Of a stretch of 64,000 nucleotides of DNA, positions 58,016-64,000 are shown piece by piece (within the stretch, counting starts at the first letter, position 1; every line of letters starts with the position of its first letter). The position numbers and the translations under genes are program-made. The notes beneath the pieces were generated by a model. The model ran no database searches. It worked only from the letters and a program-made list of their open reading frames with translations, and was not told the DNA's origin. This DNA is from Erigeron canadensis (lineage: Eukaryota; Streptophyta; Magnoliopsida; Asterales; Asteraceae), in the NCBI RefSeq assembly GCF_010389155.1, contig NC_057763.1, positions 10,230,649 to 10,294,648 of the forward strand. The letters run 5' to 3'.

Positions 58016-61000
58016 ACTTAAAGACGGGTCTTTTGTGGTTAGTTAATACAGGTAGGGGGTATAACTTAGGAGATGCATACAAATATGCTTTCGAATCAAC
58101 AAACTTATTAACAAGCACATTTTCAACAAGCACATTTGGATTAAGCAAACGAATATTAACACACGAATCAAAAGTAACATGTCTACCACCATTCAAACCA
58201 TACAAATAAAAGCGAGAATTAACATTGTTTACACCATCACAAGGCATTGCCTTGGCATCATTAACATTTGTTTTCAAAGATGACTTAAAAGATAAATTGT
58301 TTGAAACATCAGAAACAAGCTTCTTCTTACTACCCGCTTTTCTCCTTTCCTTTTCTTCTTTTTCTCAACTTTAGTGATCTTAGGTACTAATGACTTAGCT
58401 ACCCATTTAGACTCACTAATCAAGCTCTTTCCACCTGTTGGATTGGCACTAAGAAGATTAGAATGAGAGTTTTGAAGCACTTTTATCTTTTTAGACTCTT
58501 TTGAAGGTGCAGAAACTTCTTGTTTCTTAGGTTTATCGTGAGAAAACCTGCCATATCCATCCCTATATCTAGTTGCACCATTTGTAGTATCCCTAGTTAG
58601 CAAAACAGAGCTAGTCCTGGACACTTTAGAAATTGAACTAGAATGAGAGCTAAACGAAGAAACATTTGAATTGATTTCTAGAAGTTTCATTTTGTTGTAT
58701 TTGATTTTGGGAATGGTCTCAACTTGTTTGGTTTTAACATGTTTTTCCGGGGTAGGACACTTTGTTTTTAACTTATTGATTCTTGGTTTGGTGACAGTCT
58801 TTGGTTCAGTCTTGATGAGTTTGGAAATAACCCGTTTCTTTGAATAATATGAAGTTGGAATTTTGAAAAACGATTTTGGAGATTCCTCTTTTGATTCAAC
58901 TTTGATTTTGGTAGATTCAATCTTTTTCTCAGTTTCAGAATCAAAAACATATTCTCCCTCCATGAATTTATCAAAATCATTTTTGGTGAATGGTGAAACT
59001 GGAGAGATTTTTGAAAAATCAGGAGTCTTGTTTTCCAACTTCACACTATTAGTAATCTCAGGAATGAAATCAACTTGAACTGACACATCTTTGGTTTCAC
59101 AAGAAAATTGAGTAGAAGTATCAACACCTATACTAGCACAAAGCTTAGGGTGAACAACTAACTCTTCAGGAAACTCACAAGTGAAAAACCTAAAGTAGTA
59201 CCATATCAAAACTAAACTATGCGCAAGTTTGTCATAAGATAAATCAGATTGCACATAATCATCAGCTATTACAGTAGCAGCATTTTGACATGAACACTCA
59301 AAAGAATCAGTCAAGGTTTGGGTGGAGGAAACAGTAGATGAAACACAAGTAGTCTGAGTGGAATGGTCTACTAAAAGACTGAAATCAGTTTGGGTAGAAA
59401 CATTCACACAAACTTTCTTGATATCAACAACAACTGATTCATTCTTTGAAATCGGACCTTGAGACTGTAGATTATTAATAAGTTTTTGTTGAGATTCCAC
59501 CTTTTGTTGTAAACCTTCTATTTGTTTTTCCAAAAATGTGGATGGAACATACAATTTAGTTTGTTTAGGTGGGGAAACGACAGAATCTTGGTTTTGAAAA
59601 TTAGACGCAATCTCTTCTAATTCAAAAATTGATGACTTTTTCGTTTCATAAGAAGTATTGATGGCATCATAATTAACCAAAAATTTATTGTTTTGAATTT
59701 TCTCAACTTCATCAGTCTCAAATTCGTCATCCAATGGACAAATGAATTGTTGAACCATACCAAGTCTCAAAAACTTTTCATCATACAAGGGTTCGATCTT
59801 GTCTTTGGCTTTTTGCAATGGAGTGATATTCTCAAATCCCAACCCAAGAAGAAGTTCTGATTTATCAATCTTTGACTTACTGAAATAGACAGTGAAATCC
59901 AAAAGAGGGTTTTGTTCAACTTTGTACAACTTTTCTTGATAGAAAAGTATATTCTTTTTATGTTCCTCAATTTGTCTTTCAAGATTTTCAATCTCAATGC
60001 CTTTTAAAAAACAGTTGTGATTTAAATCAGAAACTTTTCTTTCAAGTTCAATTGTTTTTGGTGTAGTTTCTTGAAGCTTCTTATTCAGAATATCAACATC
60101 CATTTGTCTCGCATTTGCACGAAGCCATTCATTGGTCTTTTGAACTTCAAGATCTTGATTGGCTTTTTCAAGATCAAGAATGGTCTTTTCTAAATTATGA
60201 CACTTTTCCAATAATTTAGAGTCAGGAGACGCATTCATTTCACATTCTTTAACCAACATTTGTTCTTTATAGTTTTGAAATTCTTGTTTCATAGCATCAT
60301 ACTCAAAAAGTAGTTTAGAATTTTCTTCAAGAAGTTTTGTGTACTCCCTTTTTGAAAATAAAATGCTATTTTTCAATTTCTTGTTTTTGCTGGCTAAAGA
60401 AGTTTAATGATTCGTCAAGTTTGATAAGGCAATTCTACAAGACTCTTTATCCTTAATTGATGAAAAAGTAGAGTCGAGATTTACCTCATCATCGGGATAT
60501 TCCTCGTCAGTGTTGTCAGCCTCCAACACTTTGTCTTTGCTCAACCTTGCCATGAAACATACATTGGCAGACAGATCTTCATCTTCATCATCAGTCAGTA
60601 AAAGCCACTTGTCATCTTCAGCAATCAAGGCTTGACCGGCTTCAACTTGCTTTGCCAGGAGCATCTTCTGCTTGTAGTATTCATAATTCTTCTTGTGAGG
60701 CAGCTTGCAATCCACAGCAAAATGACCAGGAATTCCACAGTTGTAACACTTTTTGTCAAATGTCTTTTCTTTCTCCACGATTTGTTTCTCAGTTTCTGCT
60801 TTCTTGTCTCTTTTCTTGGAACCAGTTGTTTCACCTTGTTCAAAACTCTTGTGATGATATTGTTCCTTCTTTGGAAATGCACTTGTTGATGAAGTTCGAA
60901 GATTGTTGTTAGTTGGCCTTGCTTTGAAATATTTTTTTCTTGAAATGCTTAGTCACAGCGGCAAGAGCTTGGTAGAATTCATCAGGAACACCATCTCTTG

Positions 61001-61790
61001 GAGCCAAGTAATCTTCTCCATCTTCATCAGATGAAGAAACAACAGTCATTTGTCTTTTAAGAGCCTCAGAAACCTTTCGTTCAACAACCAATGCCAAAGG
61101 ATCAGTAGATACAACTTCTAGCACTTTGTTGAGTGAATATTTGCTTAGAACTCGTGGCTCATTCAACTTGAAAGATTCATAAAGAGTATGAATGGTGAAT
61201 TTGGTCAGATCTTGACGTTGTTTGATTTGAGTCCCATAATCTTCCCATTCGGGACCAAGTGCTTTGATAAATTTGATGTTCAGCTCAATCTCATCTTTCT
61301 TGACTTTGTTCTTTCTCAGTTCATTGATCACATTGCAAAATCTGTAGTAGACGGACTCAAGAGATTCATTTGGTGATTTCTGAAAATTGTCAAACTCAGT
61401 TAAGACATTTGTCAGTCGAATTGTTGAGGTTACATCAGAACCTTCCATTTGTCTAGCAACTTCATCCCAAATCTCCTTTGCTGTGTCATAAGAATCAACT
61501 AAGCCATAGATCTCATCAGGAAGTGCTTGATATAAGCATGATCTAGCTCTGTTGTCAGCAGCAGTACGATCTCTTTATTCAGCATTCAAAAGATCAGGAG
61601 TCAAAATAGCACCGGTAGTAGGATGACGATGCATAGCAAGTCCATTGATGATTGAGTCCTTAAGCATGTGACCATTAGTCTGACGTTCCACATAATCCAT
61701 GAACCTTTTCTTCCAAAGTCCATAATTACCACGATAAAGAACTGGTGGTCTTGTATCAGTACCCAGAGACAACGCTTCACGAGTAGTCAT
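57990..61790 (-). pseudogene. Copia gag of C4: Gag domain, CCHC knuckle, long coiled-coil tail
   Basis: The minus-strand ATG at 61790 begins MTTREALSLG, close to C3 gag. An in-frame stop lies near 61575 and the frame then continues to 60909. A shift at a T-run near 60935 leads to the CCHC knuckle (CYNC...GH...C) at 60707-60748. After a stop near 60404, a 700-codon frame (60376-58274) carries a long coiled coil, SVQVD/STQTD motifs and a Lys-rich tail. A break at a Lys-codon-rich stretch near 58340 joins it to 58277-57996. Over 1,200 codons in all, as in Sireviruses. Confidence 0.87.
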
Positions 61791-62925
61791 TTGAAATTGA
61801 TTTGAATTGAGAATTGAATTGATTTTTGAAGAATAAATTGAAACGATCTAATTTGGAATGAAGTGAAACGATCTGAATTGAAATGAAATGATTTAGAAGA
61901 AGTGATGATGAAACGATCTAAATTTGTAGGAATGAAACGATTTAAATTGAAATGATTTAAATGTAGGAATGAAATGATCTAACTTGAAACGATCTAAATT
62001 GAACTAGGAGTTAAACGATTTAAAATTAAAACGATCTTTAGAATTTAAAGAAAAATTCTAAGTATTCTGAAATGATTTGGGCAGAGTTTTGGTATGAATT
62101 GGATTGAAATGAATTGAGCAAAACCAATCACGAAGATCAGTTACCCAAGAATATTATGATTCCCAAACACAACTTTCCACGAATTACTCAAACCAGAGAA
62201 TGTTCAAGTAAAACTTGAAACGATCTAAAAGAGATCGTTCTGGTTTCAAAGAAAACTGAAACGATCTAAAAGAGATCGTTTTGGTTTCTTTTCAGTAAAA
62301 CTTGAGTATTTTCAAGAAATTGAATTGACCAAAACCAATCCAAAGGATCAGTTAGCCACAATTAACTCTTCTCACCACAACCACACTTGTCAAAACGATC
62401 AAATTTGAATCGTTTTACAAGCCACACCACTGAAATGTAAGTACCAATGAAAGATAAACTAAAACGATCTAAATGAGATCGTTTAGCTTCACACAGTCGT
62501 CTTCAACCTCTGAGTATGAACAACTCCATTGACGATTTTTAAAACTTCAATATCTTTTGATTTTCTGAGAATTGGAACATGAAACCACTTACAAACAGTT
62601 TGTTTTCACCTCAGCAACGATCCGATTAACACAATTTAGCTTATAACACAACAGAATCAAATCCCAAATTTTAGCGCCAAAAACTCAAAATCTGAACTTT
62701 TGATTTAGATCGAATTAGAACACGAAACTTGAGAGCATTATGTTATTAACTATGAGAAATCGATCGGTGAACAAACATTTGTGATTTTATGTGATTTGAG
62801 AGGTTATTATTGAATTTTCAGTGAGAAAAAAAACGAACAGAAACAGGATGAAAACAGAATTAAAGGTGTATGTGTGATGATTTGTGATTGAATTCAGTTA
62901 TGGATCGAGATCAAAATGATGTTTT
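61791..62925 (-). repeat. Leader of C4 with AACGATC/GATCGTT inverted-repeat array
   Basis: Non-coding. About a dozen AAACGATCT or AAACGATTT motifs lie between 61840 and 62480. Four form hairpins with GATCGTT partners: about 62218-62242, 62258-62284, 62393-62417 and 62461-62487. The design matches the AACGAA array in CA but with a different motif. Confidence 0.8.
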
Positions 62926-62937
62926 GCTCTGATACCA
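62926..62937 (-). other. Primer-binding site of C4
   Basis: Minus strand TGGTATCAGAGC, two bases after the 5' LTR, initiator tRNA-Met type. Confidence 0.93.
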
Positions 62938-62939
62938 CA

Positions 62940-63257
62940 TGTAGCAACACGATTTTATCATTTGAATTCACATCAACAATGGCGTTTCGTTAGTGTGTGT
63001 GTTCTTGGTGTTTGTGTGTGTTTTTAGAGAGAATTTGGATCAAGAATGTGTTATTCAGGTGTTAAGTGTTGAGTGTTGTTCAAAAGTTATGTGTTGTTGA
63101 TTTCTAAGGGATTGAGGGCTATTTATAGTCTAAACAAACTAACAATGCTAATAATCACAATTAGCCCTTCAACCTTAGAAATCATCAACTCATGACTTAA
63201 CAACAAGTAAGTCCATAACTTAAATTACAATGTATCACTACTTTTGAATTTCTAACA
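62940..63257 (-). repeat. 5' LTR of C4 (right)
   Basis: 318 bp, minus strand TGTTAGAAATTC to GTTGCTACA. TATAAATA promoter box on the minus strand at 63120-63127. Confidence 0.95.
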
Positions 63258-64000
63258 GTTAGAAACATTTTTGGGGTCTGAAAGCCGACAGACTCCTACC
63301 CCAACTGTGCATAGGTCGCCAAGTGAGGGTCCTAGGATATCTAAAAGAAAAAGAGGGGATAGAGGAGAGGGGACTGTTGAGCAACCAAGGAGGAAAGCTA
63401 AAAGAGTATCCTTTGAAAGTCCTCTCACACCAACTATCTCATCTTCTCAAACAACACAACCACCATCACAATCAACACCATCAATTCCTAAAACACTTTC
63501 TACACCACTTCCTTCCATTTCTTCTCCGATTCAACCAATTTTTCTCCACCACAATTATCCACAATTCTTGAAACCACATCAAACATTCCCGCTCCCATTC
63601 CTGGGAGAAGATTAAAAATGCAAGCTAGAAGGATTAAATCTAAATCCGCTCCCATTGCTCTTGAATCTTGCCGACCGGCCTCAGTTTCTACCAGATGGGA
63701 TGATCCTGATTCCAATGATCACCCCGAGGGGGAGAACCAAGGAGATGGTCAAGCTAATGTAGAGGCAAGAGTTGAAGAAACAATGGTTGATGTAGAGATG
63801 GGGGAAAGGAATGAAGGTGGAAATGTTGATGTAGTTGAGGATGATCAAGCTGAGATAGATAGATTAGCTGAATTTAGGGCTAGATCTGATGAAATGTGGA
63901 AAGGACTTGGTTTAAATGTTGGGGAAATAGAAAATGCTGAACAAAGGGAGGAAATAAGGAAAAGGTTGGAAGAGGTGTTTGGGATGGGAGAGATAGAATG
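63258..64000 (+). pseudogene. Third gene of C3, 3' part, continues past the window
   Basis: Resumes the C3 third gene after C4. It first encodes a basic cluster (SKRKRGDRGEG...PRRKAKR), then a Ser/Pro/Thr/Gln-rich stretch. After a one-base shift near 63540 an acidic Glu/Asp-rich region continues to the window edge. A polypurine-like GAGGGGGAG lies at 63726-63734 within the coding, as in the CA third gene. No membrane segment seen. Confidence 0.72.

Larger units (their letters stand above)
51307..63257 (-). mobile_element. Complete copia element C4 (Sirevirus-like), 11.95 kb, minus strand
   Basis: Two 318-bp LTRs with two differences, target duplication GTTAG, and a primer site on the minus strand at 62926-62937. 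Gag, pol and a 2.9-kb 3' region all read on the minus strand. It is closely related to C3 in gag and pol. No third gene is seen. A few stops and shifts in gag and pol suggest it is recent but defective, or partly mis-sequenced. Confidence 0.96.
39286..64000 (+). mobile_element. Copia element C3 (Sirevirus-like), interrupted twice, continues past the window
   Basis: Plus-strand copia element inserted in G2 RNase H; GCATC at 39281-39285 is the predicted target duplication. Its own sequence is 39286-45623, 47298-51306 and 63258 onward. The intervening pieces are a small LTR element (T) and another copia element (C4). Order: 5' LTR, leader, gag, pol, spacer, third gene. In-frame stops and a mutated protease show it is dead and older than its inserts. 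The 3' LTR lies outside the window. Confidence 0.92.

Noticed and set aside
54540..63257. Inversion of C3 sequence as the origin of the minus-strand copia genes
   Set aside because: Complete LTRs and a GTTAG target duplication show C4 is a separate insertion.

Overview
The window looks like repeat-rich intergenic DNA from a flowering plant. It is AT-rich and is made almost entirely of nested LTR retrotransposons; I see no host gene, rRNA, tRNA or CRISPR array. The Ty1/copia proteins resemble Sirevirus-lineage elements of eudicots. An Asteraceae host is my guess from memory of similar proteins, not something the sequence proves.

Left half (1-35.8 kb). A Ty3/gypsy element of the Tat type (G1, plus strand) holds protease/RT/RNase H at 11860-13828 and RNase H end plus integrase at 28443-29921. 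An antisense spliced gene lies at 30783-33154, and a likely 3' LTR follows near 35 kb. A 14.6-kb copia element (CA) sits inside G1 at 13829-28442, with 639/641-bp LTRs, target-site duplication ACATT, an initiator-Met-type primer site, a very long gag, pol, and an unusual third gene. Bases 1-11759 are a second, indel-ridden copy of 18187 to about 30014, ending at a run of exactly 100 N. It shares even the CA/G1 insertion junction, so it is most likely an unmerged overlapping contig or haplotig rather than a second insertion.

Right half (35.8-64 kb). A broken second gypsy element (G2) is cut at 39285 by copia element C3 (plus strand), which runs off the right edge. C3 is itself interrupted twice. 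A 1.67-kb non-coding LTR element (T, minus strand, duplication AGCAC) lies at 45624-47292. A 12-kb copia element (C4, minus strand, duplication GTTAG) lies at 51307-63257. C3 carries several stops and a mutated protease; the younger C4 has LTRs differing at two positions.

The most interesting biology is the third gene of CA. Downstream of pol it has its own TATA-like box, an untranslated first exon, a 595-nt GT-AG intron ending just before the ATG, and a second 187-nt GT-AG intron. Splicing joins two reading frames exactly into a predicted 947-residue protein. C3 has a related third gene behind the same kind of leader intron. Neither product shows membrane segments; both carry basic nuclear-signal-like clusters, so an 'envelope' label is not supported. 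Element-specific inverted-repeat arrays (AACGAA/TTCGTT in CA, AACGATC/GATCGTT in C4) fill the leaders and other regulatory regions, and polypurine-tract-like motifs recur, both of which fit Sireviruses.
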